DNA from: Mucilaginibacter straminoryzae | Lineage (GTDB): Bacteria > Bacteroidota > Bacteroidia > Sphingobacteriales > Sphingobacteriaceae | NCBI RefSeq assembly: GCF_022953055.1 | Contig: NZ_JALJEJ010000004.1 | Coordinates: 443,925 to 507,924 of the forward strand | Length of the DNA: 64,000 bases | Direction of reading: 5' to 3' | Part shown: piece by piece, positions 34,060 to 43,305 of the stretch | How the letters are laid out: each line of letters begins with the position of its first letter | Position numbering within the stretch: position 1 is the stretch's first letter | The notes under the pieces: generated by a model | Databases searched by the model: none | Seen by the model: the letters and a program-made list of their open reading frames with translations, nothing else | Told to the model about the DNA's origin: nothing | Position numbers and translations under genes: made by a program

Positions 34060-34713
34060 ATGGCTACTATAGAAAGTATTCAATCCGCTTATATCGATTA
34101 CGTATTAACTAAGGGCGAAGAGCCTAAGTCTGTTTATTTGTTTGCTAAAGAGAACGAAATGACGGAAGAAGAATTTTACCGCTTCTTCGGTTCTTTTGAA
34201 GCTGTAGAGCAAAACATTTGGGCAGATGTCGCTCAAAAAACGGTTACTGAAATTAAAACCCAGGAGGTTTGGCCGCAATACTCCTCGCGCGAAAAAGCCC
34301 TTTCCTTTTTTTACAGCTTTTTTGAACTGCTGAAGAGCAGCCGCAGCTTTGCCGTTTACAGCCTGCGCAAACATCATCGTATGCTATCGCATCCAAGGGT
34401 GCTGGATAGCCTGAAAGTGATTGTCGAAAACTTCGCCGATGACATTATTAATCAGGGTTTAGAGTCTGGCGAACTGGCAGACCGTAAGTTTTTTGCAAAA
34501 AGGTATAAAGACGCCTTCTGGGCACAATTTGGTTTTATACTAAACTTCTGGATTGACGATAATTCTACCGGCTTTGAGAAAACTGACGAAGCGATTGAAA
34601 AGGGCGTTAATGTAACGTTTGATCTGTTTGAACGCTCGCCGTTGGATAACTTATTCGAATACGGTAAGTTTTTGGCGAAGAACGGCAACTTCAAACAAAA
34701 GATGGGAGTATAG
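34060..34713 (+). CDS. TetR family transcriptional regulator
   Basis: A 217-residue protein with a TetR-like layout. The N-terminal part is a variant HTH (SVYLFAKENEMTEEEFYRFF, about 24-43, where TetR has the recognition helix ending in a Y-x-H-F motif). The rest is an all-helical ligand-binding domain (about 55-200) of the type annotated as TetR C-terminal domain in Bacteroidota. It stands first before ABC1 kinase, NAD(P)-binding protein, TIGR01777 and photolyase genes on the same strand, and is a good candidate for their regulator; this is inferred from context. A 197-bp gap with a repeat separates it from the next gene. Confidence 0.82.
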   Translation: MATIESIQSAYIDYVLTKGEEPKSVYLFAKENEMTEEEFYRFFGSFEAVEQNIWADVAQKTVTEIKTQEVWPQYSSREKALSFFYSFFELLKSSRSFAVYSLRKHHRMLSHPRVLDSLKVIVENFADDIINQGLESGELADRKFFAKRYKDAFWAQFGFILNFWIDDNSTGFEKTDEAIEKGVNVTFDLFERSPLDNLFEYGKFLAKNGNFKQKMGV

Positions 34714-34856
34714 CCCCCTCCCTATTATTCTCTAAAACTTTTTAATAAAAAGGGCTCAGGGAATGTGTGATCCCTTCCCTTGGTGAAGGAGGCGGAATGG
34801 GGTAAGAATAACTACGCTTATATATTTAAGCCCAGAATACTTGACGATATAATATT

Positions 34857-34889
34857 AACCCCTCCCTAACCCTCCCGGCGGGAGGGAAC
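34857..34889. repeat. CCCTCCC inverted repeat between TetR and ABC1 genes
   Basis: CCCTCCC (34870-34876) and GGGAGGG (34880-34886) form a 7-bp GC-rich stem with a 3-nt loop. A looser C-rich/G-rich pair lies at 34714-34725 and 34785-34802. Such 'acccctcccta' elements are dispersed in Bacteroidota genomes. A terminator role after the TetR gene is possible but there is no T-run. Confidence 0.5.
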
Positions 34890-34910
34890 TTTAAAAGTAT
34901 TTTATTACAT

Positions 34911-36236
34911 ATGAGTGAGATTCGCAAGGAACAGAACAGCATACCTACCTCTAAAGTAGAACGCTCGGCTAAATTTGTAAAAACGGGCTTCAAAATAGGT
35001 GGTAATTATATTAAGCATTATTCGAAGAAGCTTTTCAACCCGGATTTAGATAAAACGGAGTTGAACGAAGATAACGCAACCGATATCTACGATTCATTGA
35101 GCGAATTAAAAGGCAGTGCGTTAAAAGTGGCGCAGATGCTTAGCATGGATAAAAATCTGCTGCCAAAAGCTTACACGGATAAATTTGCGCAATCGCAGTA
35201 CAACGCCCCTCCGCTATCCGGCCCGCTTATTGTGCAAACTTTCAGAAAATACTTCGGCAAATCGCCAGAGCAGATCTACGATAAATTCAATCTGAAATCT
35301 AACAATGCGGCCTCTATCGGCCAGGTACACCAGGCAGAACTGAACGGCAAGAGGCTGGCAGTTAAAATTCAATACCCTGGTGTGGGTGACTCGATCTCGT
35401 CCGACCTGAAGCTGGTAAAACCTTTCGCCTTCCGCTTACTGGGCATGAGCGAAAAGGAACTGGATGTATACATGAAAGAGGTAGAAGAGCGCTTACTGGA
35501 GGAAACAGATTACGAACTGGAGGTGCGCCGCTCGGTTGAATTTTCCAACGCTTGTTCAGTTTTGAATAACATTGTATTCCCTGAATACTACCCCGAGCTT
35601 TCCAGCAAACGTATTATTACCATGAGCTGGATTGAAGGCAAACACCTGCGCGAATTCTTAGAAACCAATCCTTCGCAGGAACTACGTAACCAGATCGGCC
35701 AGGCGTTGTGGGATTTTTATAACTTCCAACAGCACGAACTGCGCGCTGTGCATGCCGACCCACATCCGGGCAACTTCCTCATTACCCCGGAAGGCAAGCT
35801 GGGGATTATAGACTTTGGGTGTATCAAAGAAATGCCGGAAGATTTTTACGAACCCTTCTTCGGTCTTACCTCTACAGATATTCTGAACGACCGCGAAGAA
35901 ACCATCAAGGCCTTCCGCGAGCTGGAGATGATCTTGCCGGGTGACAATGAACAGCAGATAGATTTTTTCTATCGCATGTATCACCAGATGATTACGTTAT
36001 TTGCCAAACCTTACCTAAGCAGTACGTTCGATTTTGGGCAGACTTCTTACTTCGAAGAACTGTATGGTTTTGGCGAACGCATTTCAAAAATGCCTGAATT
36101 TAAACAGGCCCGCGGGGTTAAGCATTTCATTTATGTAAACCGTACCAACTTTGGTTTATATAATATTTTGCATGAACTTAAAGCCGAGGTAAAAACAGAT
36201 ACTTACAAGCCGCATTTTGCCGCAGATGTGATATAA
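34911..36236 (+). CDS. ABC1/AarF (UbiB-like) atypical kinase
   Basis: A 441-residue protein of the ABC1/AarF/UbiB family. Key parts are an N-terminal extension with KGSALKVAQMLSMD (about 63-76), an Ala-rich loop NAASIGQVHQAEL (about 136-148), the ATP-site Lys in LAVKIQYPG (about 152-160), the catalytic loop HADPHPGNFLI (about 281-291), and the metal-binding IDFGCIKEM (about 300-308). In UbiB the motif before the kinase core is KxGQ; here it reads KVAQ. The family supports quinone biosynthesis or lipid homeostasis and in plastids responds to photo-oxidative stress, which fits the photolyase neighbours. Substrate is unknown. Confidence 0.88.
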   Translation: MSEIRKEQNSIPTSKVERSAKFVKTGFKIGGNYIKHYSKKLFNPDLDKTELNEDNATDIYDSLSELKGSALKVAQMLSMDKNLLPKAYTDKFAQSQYNAPPLSGPLIVQTFRKYFGKSPEQIYDKFNLKSNNAASIGQVHQAELNGKRLAVKIQYPGVGDSISSDLKLVKPFAFRLLGMSEKELDVYMKEVEERLLEETDYELEVRRSVEFSNACSVLNNIVFPEYYPELSSKRIITMSWIEGKHLREFLETNPSQELRNQIGQALWDFYNFQQHELRAVHADPHPGNFLITPEGKLGIIDFGCIKEMPEDFYEPFFGLTSTDILNDREETIKAFRELEMILPGDNEQQIDFFYRMYHQMITLFAKPYLSSTFDFGQTSYFEELYGFGERISKMPEFKQARGVKHFIYVNRTNFGLYNILHELKAEVKTDTYKPHFAADVI

Positions 36237-36351
36237 AAGGCTATTTTAAACTTCCGTAAAGACCATTATTTTCGCCTGTTAAATCAACATGTTTAAAAGT
36301 TAAAGGGATTAAAAAAAACCCCGCGGCTTTTTTATTGTTGCACTAAACTAT

Positions 36352-37230
36352 ATGAAAGTGCTGCTTACAGGTGCTAACGGTTATGTTGGTACACGGCTGA
36401 TCCCGGTGCTTCTGGCAAAGGGTCATGAAGTGATCTGCCTTGTCCGTGATAAGAACTTATTCCGTAAGCAAAGTGTTTATGCCGACCAGGTGACTGTGGT
36501 CAACGGCGACCTGCTCCGTACCCGGAGTATGGAACCCCTGCCTGCTGATATTGATGCTGCCTATTACCTGGTAAATGCCATGGTGCAAACATCCGGCTTT
36601 GCCGGGCTCGAGGCCCTTGCTGCCCAAAACTTTGTGGATGCCATTGACCAAACCAACTGCCGGCAGATTATTTCCCTCAGCGAAATTGACGACCATCTCG
36701 AAAACTCACGTTCGCGCCAGCACGTAGAAGAAATTCTGAGCAAGGCAGATGCGGCTATCACCATATTAAAGACCACCATGATGATCGGTCCGGGTAGCGT
36801 TGCCAACGAGCTAATGGATGGCCTGACGCGTAAAATGCCGGTAATTATTGCATCCATGTGGGCTAAAGCGCAGGAACAACCCATTGCCGTATGCGATGTG
36901 GTAAATTACCTGGAAGGATGCCTGTTGAATGCCGCTGCCTATAACAGCGAGTTCCACATCAGCGGTCCGGAGATCCTGACCTTCCGCCAGATGCTGACCA
37001 TTTATGGAGCAGAATGCAAGGGGGCAAAAGTGAAGATCATGACCGTTCCGCAGGTATCCTCCGCGCTCTCTTCCTACTGGCTTAACTTCCTGACGCCAAT
37101 CAGCTATTCGCATGCAAAAACTTTGGTTGAAAACCTGAAGTACGATTTAATTTCCCGCGATGATGCCATCGTAGATATTGTGCCGTTTAAAAGACTTACT
37201 TTTAAGGAAGCACTTCACCAGGCTAACTAA
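36352..37230 (+). CDS. NAD(P)H-binding SDR-like protein
   Basis: A 292-residue atypical short-chain dehydrogenase. The Rossmann start reads VLLTGANGYVGTRLIPVLL (about 3-21; GxxGxxG), followed by a basic residue cluster after strand 2 (LVRDK) and YYLVNAM in place of the usual NAG strand. The Tyr-x-x-x-Lys catalytic pair is not evident, so it may bind NAD(P)H or a quinone-like ligand without classical SDR chemistry, as in NmrA/DUF2867-type proteins. It lies between the ABC1 kinase and the TIGR01777 gene on the same strand, 14 bp before the latter. Such a pair often sits near photolyase genes in Bacteroidota. Function is inferred only from the fold. Confidence 0.83.
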   Translation: MKVLLTGANGYVGTRLIPVLLAKGHEVICLVRDKNLFRKQSVYADQVTVVNGDLLRTRSMEPLPADIDAAYYLVNAMVQTSGFAGLEALAAQNFVDAIDQTNCRQIISLSEIDDHLENSRSRQHVEEILSKADAAITILKTTMMIGPGSVANELMDGLTRKMPVIIASMWAKAQEQPIAVCDVVNYLEGCLLNAAAYNSEFHISGPEILTFRQMLTIYGAECKGAKVKIMTVPQVSSALSSYWLNFLTPISYSHAKTLVENLKYDLISRDDAIVDIVPFKRLTFKEALHQAN

Positions 37231-37244
37231 TTAATAAACTATTT

Positions 37245-38144
37245 ATGCCCCACGTTCTGATCACCGGCGCCAGCGGCCTTATCGGCCGGAAACTGTCTGC
37301 CCTGCTGTTATCGAAAAACTATAAGGTAAGTTATCTGAGCCGGAGCAATAGCCGGAATGATGCTTCCACTTTTTTATGGGATGTGGATAAAGGCACCATT
37401 GATGAACGTTGCCTGGACGGCGTTGATCTGATCGTCCACCTGGCAGGCGCAGGCGTTGCCGAAAAGCGTTGGACGAAAAAGCGCAAAAAGGAAATAATCG
37501 ATAGCCGGGTGAAATCTATCGAGCTGATTTACGATTTAATGCACAAAAGGCCGCACCAGGTGAAGCGCATTATTTCTGCCTCGGCTACCGGATACTATAG
37601 CAGCCACGGCGACATGATGCTGACGGAAGAGATGGCCCCGGCCCGCAACTTCCTGGGGCGCTGCTGCCACCTTTGGGAACAGGCCGTAGATAAAGGCCAT
37701 GAACTTGGGCTTAGTATTACAAAATTTCGCACCGGGGTTGTGCTAAGTACAGAAGGCGGCGCTTTGCCTGTAATGGCCCGGCCGGTAAAACTGGGCTTTG
37801 GCGCACCGTTGGGCAATGGGAAACAATGGGTGCCCTGGATACACGAGCAAGACGTGGTTGACTTGTATTTCTATGCCATTGAGAACACCGATTTGCAGGG
37901 CGTTTACAACATGGTGGCCCCGAACCCTGTGAACAACAAGCAACTAACCAAAGCTATAGCCAAACAGCTACATCGCCCGCTATGGTTACCCAATGTACCG
38001 GCGGCTGTGTTAAAATTATTGCTCGGCGAAATGAGCCTGGTAGTTTTAGGAAGCACCCGTGTTTCTGCTGCCAAGATTGAACAAACCGGCTTCCGGTTCA
38101 AATACGTAAATATTGAAGATGCGCTAAAAGATTTATATGAGTAA
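37245..38144 (+). CDS. TIGR01777 family oxidoreductase (SDR39U1/YfcH-like)
   Basis: A 299-residue epimerase-like SDR protein. Motifs are VLITGASGLIGRKLSALLL (about 3-21), LIVHLAGAGVAEKRWTKKRK (about 62-81), ISASATGYYSSHG (about 111-123) and the C-terminal DUF1731 region (LWLPNVPAAVLKLLLGEMS, then VLGSTRVSAAKIEQTGFRFKY). These fit TIGR01777 very well and the length is right (about 295). The enzymatic substrate is unknown; family members occur in cell division and light-stress contexts. Its stop overlaps the start of the photolyase gene by 8 bp, so the two are translated together. Confidence 0.92.
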   Translation: MPHVLITGASGLIGRKLSALLLSKNYKVSYLSRSNSRNDASTFLWDVDKGTIDERCLDGVDLIVHLAGAGVAEKRWTKKRKKEIIDSRVKSIELIYDLMHKRPHQVKRIISASATGYYSSHGDMMLTEEMAPARNFLGRCCHLWEQAVDKGHELGLSITKFRTGVVLSTEGGALPVMARPVKLGFGAPLGNGKQWVPWIHEQDVVDLYFYAIENTDLQGVYNMVAPNPVNNKQLTKAIAKQLHRPLWLPNVPAAVLKLLLGEMSLVVLGSTRVSAAKIEQTGFRFKYVNIEDALKDLYE

Positions 38145-39438
38145 AAAAACGGTTAGTATTTTCTGGTTCAGACGGGACCTGCGCCTGAAGGATAATGCAG
38201 GTTTATACCACGCTTTAAAAGGAGATTCCCCCGTACTTCCCCTATTCATTTTCGATAAGGATATTTTAGATAAACTGGAAGACCGCGACGATGCCCGGGT
38301 TACCTTTATTTATCAGCAAATAGAAAAACTAAAACAAGAACTGGAAGAACTGGGTAGCAGCTTACTGATCAGATACGGAAAACCGTTAAAAATCTGGGAA
38401 GAACTACTGGAGGAATATGATGTAAAAGCTGCTTACACCAACCGCGATTACGAACCTTATGCCAAAGAGCGGGACGAGGCGATCAGCAAGTTGCTCGGCA
38501 AGCACGATATTCCGTTCAGCCTGTATAAAGACCAGGTGATCTTCGAACGCGAAGAGGTGGTAAAAGAGAACAAAGAACCCTACACCGTTTTTACCCCGTA
38601 TAAAAATTCATGGCTTAAAAAGCTGAACGCCTTCTTTATAAAACCATATCCTACCCGTAAGTATTTTAAAAACTTCTACCAGACAAAGCACCTGGGAAAT
38701 ATCACGTTAAAAGAAATGGGGTTCACCAAAAGTGAGCAGGATTTCCCGGACAAAACTTATAAGGATATTATTGATGATTATGCCCGTGACCGTGATTTCC
38801 CTGCAAAAAAAGGCACGTCGAGAATAGGTTTACACCTACGTTTCGGCACTGTCAGCATCAGGGAACTTGTTAGCGAAGCTACCAAACACGAACAGACGTG
38901 GTTAAGCGAACTGATCTGGCGGGAATTTTATATGATGATGCTGGACTTTTTCCCGCATACCATTAATAAAGCTTACCGCCCGGCCTTCGATCAAATTGAA
39001 TGGCGCAATAATCAACAAGAATTTAAAGCCTGGTGCGAAGGAAAAACAGGTTACGGCTTAGTAGATGCCGGCATGAGGCAATTAATTGCTACCGGTTTTA
39101 TGCACAACCGCGTACGGATGGTGGTAGCCAGTTTCCTGATCAAACACTTACTGATCGACTGGCGATGGGGCGAGCATTATTTTGCCCGTTACCTTTTAGA
39201 TTATGAAGCAGCCAGCAACGTAGGCGGGTGGCAATGGGTAGCAGGCTCTGGTACGGATACCATGCCTTACTTCCGTATCTTCAACCCCGAAACCCAGATG
39301 GAAAAGTTTGACCCTAAGCTGGAGTACGTAAAAAAATGGGTTCCGGAGTATGGCAGCAGCCAATATCCAAAACCCATTGTAGAACATAAAGAAGCCCGAG
39401 ACCGCTGCTTAAAAGTATTTAAGCAGGCCGTAGGGTAA
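38137..39438 (+). CDS. phrB: Deoxyribodipyrimidine (CPD) photolyase, class I
   Basis: A 433-residue flavoprotein that uses blue light to split cyclobutane pyrimidine dimers. The N-terminal alpha/beta antenna domain begins IFWFRRDLRLKDNAGLYHAL (about 8-27). The FAD-binding helical domain includes GTSRIGLHLRFGTVSIREL (about 228-246), ELIWREFYMMMLDFFP (about 265-280), GYGLVDAGMRQLIATGFMHN (about 306-325), and the C-terminal WRWGEHYFARYLLDYEAASN with GGWQWVAGSGTD. These are the class I CPD/cryptochrome hallmarks, including the Trp residues of the electron-transfer chain. It overlaps the TIGR01777 gene by 8 bp and closes the plus-strand run begun by the ABC1 kinase. Confidence 0.95.
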   Translation: MSKKTVSIFWFRRDLRLKDNAGLYHALKGDSPVLPLFIFDKDILDKLEDRDDARVTFIYQQIEKLKQELEELGSSLLIRYGKPLKIWEELLEEYDVKAAYTNRDYEPYAKERDEAISKLLGKHDIPFSLYKDQVIFEREEVVKENKEPYTVFTPYKNSWLKKLNAFFIKPYPTRKYFKNFYQTKHLGNITLKEMGFTKSEQDFPDKTYKDIIDDYARDRDFPAKKGTSRIGLHLRFGTVSIRELVSEATKHEQTWLSELIWREFYMMMLDFFPHTINKAYRPAFDQIEWRNNQQEFKAWCEGKTGYGLVDAGMRQLIATGFMHNRVRMVVASFLIKHLLIDWRWGEHYFARYLLDYEAASNVGGWQWVAGSGTDTMPYFRIFNPETQMEKFDPKLEYVKKWVPEYGSSQYPKPIVEHKEARDRCLKVFKQAVG

Positions 39439-39439
39439 T

Positions 39440-40378
39440 TTAGTTTTTAATGTACATGATGTTAAACTCGGTACGCACGCAGCTGAACTGAGGTAAAGTA
39501 GTGAAAGGCGAGCTTAAACCATAAGCTAATCTTGAAGGCATAATCAAAGACAGCTTGGCGCCTTTGGTTACGTATTTGAAACCTTCCTGCCATCCACGTG
39601 GTGCAGCCTGTATATCTTGCGCATACGCCGTTGTATCTGAATAATTCACCTGACTGAACTGGGTGCCGTTCAGCATGGTGCTGGTATATTGGATACCTAC
39701 TTCAGAATGGTCGGTTACGTGATCTGTTCCTGTACCTACCTGGGCAACCTTGTAATATAATTTAGCACCATCAACAGTTACAGTGGTGTAGCCGGTAAGA
39801 CCATTGGTTTTCATATATGACTGGATCACTTGGTCGTCATAAGTATCCAGCACACTGTTTTTGGTGATATCAATGGTATTGATGTAAAAATCCATACTGG
39901 CGTTACCGGGTATATGCGGACTGGTTGCCGTTGATCCGTTGGTTCCATAGGCCAGTCGTGATGGGATCAACAGCCGGGCCTGGGTGCCGACATTTTTCAA
40001 AATATTTATGAAAGACAGCATCAAGCCTTTGGGCCCGATATGCCCTACATAACTGTAAGCATGGTTTGCAATAGTATCTGTAGCGGTATAACTGCCATCC
40101 AAAGTTCTTATGGTATAAACATAGGCTACATCTGAAGGATAATCTATTACAGCGCCTGTTCCCTGGCGGGTAATTTTATAATAAATACCGGTGGTATCAC
40201 CTCCGGAAAGGTCGCGCTGAAAGCCCGTTAAACCTTGCGATTTGATATAATTCTGTATCTGTTCCTGATCGTATTGTGTAATCGTCTGCGTTGTTTTATC
40301 CTTTCTACAAGAGATCAACCCGGCAGACATCAGCCCGGCAGTACCTAAAATCAGAAACGAAGTAAGTGTTTTTTTCAT
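39440..40378 (-). CDS. Lipoprotein with two tandem FKBP-type PPIase domains
   Basis: A 312-residue protein with a lipobox (GLMSAGLISCRK, Cys near 24). Two FKBP-like repeats follow: repeat 1 (about 40-170) with GIYYKITRQGTGAVIDYPSD and LLIPSRLAYGTNG; repeat 2 (about 180-310) with KLYYKVAQVGTGTDHVTDHS and LIMPSRLAYGLSS. Each keeps the I/MPSRLAYG strand of Bacteroidota FKBPs, though several classical active-site aromatics appear changed. It would fold or bind proteins at the periplasmic side of a membrane. It lies 3 bp after the single-domain FKBP gene at 40382 in the same direction and surely arose by duplication from a similar gene. It converges with phrB. Confidence 0.85.
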   Translation of the reverse strand: MKKTLTSFLILGTAGLMSAGLISCRKDKTTQTITQYDQEQIQNYIKSQGLTGFQRDLSGGDTTGIYYKITRQGTGAVIDYPSDVAYVYTIRTLDGSYTATDTIANHAYSYVGHIGPKGLMLSFINILKNVGTQARLLIPSRLAYGTNGSTATSPHIPGNASMDFYINTIDITKNSVLDTYDDQVIQSYMKTNGLTGYTTVTVDGAKLYYKVAQVGTGTDHVTDHSEVGIQYTSTMLNGTQFSQVNYSDTTAYAQDIQAAPRGWQEGFKYVTKGAKLSLIMPSRLAYGLSSPFTTLPQFSCVRTEFNIMYIKN

Positions 40379-40381
40379 TTA

Positions 40382-40894
40382 TTAATTTGTTACATCAAAT
40401 ATTTGCAACTCAAAGTCGAGTATGGAATTAGCGGGCAACCCGTACTGTGTTTGAGGGTAAGGGCCGTACCCATACCGTGAAGCCATAATTATACGTAATG
40501 TTCCGCCCGTATTTATTTTAGCGTTTAGCAAGCCCAACTGCCAGCCTTTTATTACGCTGCCGATGATAAAGGCGGGATGCGCATTACCTGTGTTCGTAAA
40601 TTCGGTAAGCTGGCCGTTCTTCAGATACCTTCCCTTGAAACCTACGGTTACAGAAGTAGAGGTGGTATAAAGCGCCGGGTTAGTACCCGCATCTTCAATA
40701 ATATACCATACGCCAATAGTATCTGTTTTTGGTGCGCCTACGTGAACAGCATTAAGTTTATTGGCCGTGATATAATCTGCAATGATCTTATCGTCAATGG
40801 CGGCCTGTTTCTGTATAGTAGTAGCAATGTCATCTGTCTTTTTGCAACCGGCAAGGGCAAAAAAAACTGCAATAACAATAAGCCACTTATACAT
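40382..40894 (-). CDS. FKBP-type peptidyl-prolyl isomerase lipoprotein
   Basis: A 170-residue protein starting MYKWLIVIAVFFALAGCKK, a clear lipoprotein signal with Cys at about 17. The frame is open to 40963, but the ATG at 40894 gives the proper signal peptide. The FKBP core includes GVWYIIEDAGTN (about 56-67), VTVGFKGRYLKNGQLTEF (about 78-95), VIKGWQLGLLNAKINTGG and IMASRYGYGPYPQ, ending NSILDFELQIFDV. It is probably a periplasmic PPIase/chaperone. It is the first of two FKBP genes read toward phrB and the 3' part of the light-stress run. It is separated by a 111-bp gap from the MarR gene, which is read in the same direction. Confidence 0.87.
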   Translation of the reverse strand: MYKWLIVIAVFFALAGCKKTDDIATTIQKQAAIDDKIIADYITANKLNAVHVGAPKTDTIGVWYIIEDAGTNPALYTTSTSVTVGFKGRYLKNGQLTEFTNTGNAHPAFIIGSVIKGWQLGLLNAKINTGGTLRIIMASRYGYGPYPQTQYGLPANSILDFELQIFDVTN

Positions 40895-41005
40895 AACGCT
40901 TTTTACGAACCGCAAATTTATCGTTTTAAAATTCAAAAACAGCAGGTTAACATATTTTAACACTTACGATAACGCAAACAGGCGGCGTAAATTATCAGGA
41001 TGGAT

Positions 41006-41458
41006 TTATACTTCAGGTTTGTAATTCAGGGTAAGCTTGTTCACCTTTTTTAAGGTATCGGCCAGAAAGTCTTTTTCTTTATCACTTAAATGGGCATTCA
41101 GGTAATTATTAAACTGCTTTACCACCTGGCGTGCCATGCGGCGCTTCTCTTTACCTTCTTCTGTGAGGTATATTTTTACAGATCGCTTGTCGCCTTTATT
41201 CAACTCGCGATAGATCAGTCCCTGTTTTTCTAACTGGCTGAGCATGCGCGAAAGGCTGGTAGACCGTGCACCAATCAGGGCGGCTACCTGCGAAACCGTG
41301 GTACCTTCCTGTTCATCAATATTAATCAGCACGTAACCGTTAGACTGTGTAATGCCAAATTCGGCTACGATTTGGTTATAACGGTTGGCCATGGATTGCC
41401 AAACAATCTTAAAAAGATAATCGATGGTTTCGTGGTGGTTCTTTATTTTACTATGCAT
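41006..41458 (-). CDS. MarR family transcriptional regulator
   Basis: A 150-residue winged-helix regulator. HTH: YVLINIDEQEGTTVSQVAAL (about 39-58) then GARSTSLSRMLSQLEKQGLI with the recognition helix, and the wing YRELNKGDKRSVKIYLTEEG (about 80-99). The C-terminal helix (VVKQFNNYLNAHLSDKEKDF) supplies the dimer. The ATG at 41458 (MHSKIKNHHE) is preferred; 11 codons upstream code for a hydrophobic stretch foreign to the family. It stands before the FKBP genes and after gamma-glutamyltransferase on the same strand. A role in the nearby stress genes is plausible but not shown. Confidence 0.9.
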   Translation of the reverse strand: MHSKIKNHHETIDYLFKIVWQSMANRYNQIVAEFGITQSNGYVLINIDEQEGTTVSQVAALIGARSTSLSRMLSQLEKQGLIYRELNKGDKRSVKIYLTEEGKEKRRMARQVVKQFNNYLNAHLSDKEKDFLADTLKKVNKLTLNYKPEV

Positions 41459-41503
41459 GCATACCAAAAATACTACGATAATCAGTACCAAGCAAGTTTT
41501 AAT

Positions 41504-43210
41504 TTACCAACCCATTGCAGTATCGTCCCCGCGCGGGTCTGCTCCACCTTGCAGCTTGCCGTTTTTCAGTACCAGGATAGCATCTACCCTGCCGCTCCGC
41601 CCCCGTGAATGGATGGTATACCCTTTAGCTTTCAAGGTATTGATAACAGGCTCGCTGAAAGCGCCTTCTTCGATATCGATCTGGTCTGGCAGCCACTGGT
41701 GGTGGAACCTTTTTGCACTCACGGCACTTTGCATATCGTCACCGAATTCCAGCACATTGATGATGGTTTGAAAAACAGAGGTGATAATGGTGGAACCGCC
41801 AGGAGTACCCACCACCATAAACAGCTTGCCATCTTTTTCAAGTATGGTCGGCGTCATGGAAGATAGCATGCGTTTACCCGGCTGGATACTGTTTGCCGTG
41901 CCCCCGGTAACACCGAACATATTCGGTACACCCGGCTTTGCGCTAAAATCGTCCATTTCGTTATTCAGTAAAAAACCTGCCCCCTTAACCACTATTTTCG
42001 ACCCGAAGCTGCCGTTAAGCGTGGTGGTGATGGCAACGGCGTTGCCCTCTTTATCTACAATTGAAAAATGCGTAGTCTGGTCGCTTTCATAACCTGCGAT
42101 CTTACCGGGGCTGATCTGGCTGCTTGGCGTGGCCCTGTTCCAGTCAAAATCAGCCATGCGACTATCTATGTAAGCGGGGCGCAGCAGGCTATCTACCGGT
42201 ACCTTAAAAAAGTCGGGGTCGCCCAAGTACTTAGAGCGGTCGGCATAAACACGGCGTTCTGCCTCGGTTATTAACTGCACCGTCGAATCCTGGTTATACC
42301 CCCAACGGCTCAGCGGATATTTTTCTACGGCATGAAGCAATTGCAATAAGGCAATGCCCCCGCTGGATGGTGGCGGCATGGTAATTACGCTGTAGCTTTT
42401 GTACTTTCCAATAATAGGGTTACGCCACGCGGCACGATAATTCTTCAAATCAGTTTCAGAGATCAGCCCCTTACCAGTCTTCATCTCCTCTACCAGTAAT
42501 TGTACAGTTTTGCCTTCGTAGAAACCGGCCCTTCCTTTATCACGGATGCGCTCCAGCGTTTGGGCCAGATCTTCCTGTACCAGCAGGTCACCGGCTTGCC
42601 ATGGCGTATCTTTCAGGAAATAGTTCTTGCCGGGATTCAGTCTTTTAAAATCTCCGGCCTCGCTGTTCAGGTCACGCGCCAGCCGGGCGGTAATCTTAAA
42701 TCCGTTCCGCGCCAGGTCGACAGCCGGTTGTACCAATTCTGCCCATTTTAACTTGCCATATTTCTGATGCGCCAGCACCATGCCATCTACCGAGCCCGGT
42801 ACCCCCGAAGCAAAATGCGTGATAAGGCTCATATCCGGCACTACATTGCCTTGCGCATCTAAAAACATATCTCGGTTAGCAGTTGCCGGTGCCTTTTCAC
42901 GGTAATCAAGCGTTGCGGGCAAACCTTTCGCAGGGCGATAAACCATAAAGCCTCCCCCACCGATGTTACCCGCTTCGGGCAATGTTACTGCTAAAGCAAA
43001 TTGTACTGCTACAGCCGCGTCTACAGCGTTACCGCCCTTTTTCAGAATATCCAGCCCAACCTGTGCAGCATCCGGATAGGCACAAACTACCATTCCGTTT
43101 TTAAACGTTTTGGGTTCGGTTTGCTGGGCACACAGCGTTCCCGATTGTAAAAATGATATGAAAAGGCTACTGGCAATGAATAAGCGGCTGATTTTATGCA
43201 TAGTATTCAA
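41504..43210 (-). CDS. ggt: Gamma-glutamyltransferase
   Basis: A 568-residue Ntn-hydrolase precursor with a signal peptide (LFIASSLFISFLQSGTLCAQ). It cleaves gamma-glutamyl bonds of glutathione and related peptides in the periplasm. The large-subunit part contains GGNAVDAAVAVQFALAVTLP (about 54-73) and GGGFMVYRP. Self-cleavage should occur before the catalytic Thr in SDQTTHFSIVDKEGNAVA (about 378-395); LNGSFGSKIVVKGAGFLLNN and the small-subunit GTPGGSTIITSVFQ follow. Length is that of bacterial GGT (about 570). It is divergent from the FeS-cryptochrome gene and upstream of marR. Confidence 0.94.
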   Translation of the reverse strand: MNTMHKISRLFIASSLFISFLQSGTLCAQQTEPKTFKNGMVVCAYPDAAQVGLDILKKGGNAVDAAVAVQFALAVTLPEAGNIGGGGFMVYRPAKGLPATLDYREKAPATANRDMFLDAQGNVVPDMSLITHFASGVPGSVDGMVLAHQKYGKLKWAELVQPAVDLARNGFKITARLARDLNSEAGDFKRLNPGKNYFLKDTPWQAGDLLVQEDLAQTLERIRDKGRAGFYEGKTVQLLVEEMKTGKGLISETDLKNYRAAWRNPIIGKYKSYSVITMPPPSSGGIALLQLLHAVEKYPLSRWGYNQDSTVQLITEAERRVYADRSKYLGDPDFFKVPVDSLLRPAYIDSRMADFDWNRATPSSQISPGKIAGYESDQTTHFSIVDKEGNAVAITTTLNGSFGSKIVVKGAGFLLNNEMDDFSAKPGVPNMFGVTGGTANSIQPGKRMLSSMTPTILEKDGKLFMVVGTPGGSTIITSVFQTIINVLEFGDDMQSAVSAKRFHHQWLPDQIDIEEGAFSEPVINTLKAKGYTIHSRGRSGRVDAILVLKNGKLQGGADPRGDDTAMGW

Positions 43211-43305
43211 ATATTCAACTTCTTTTTAAATTAACAATATCAAAACATCATTATAAAATACAAATCTCCTATACCTACAACCCGCCGCTCTGATCGCCCG
43301 TAAAC

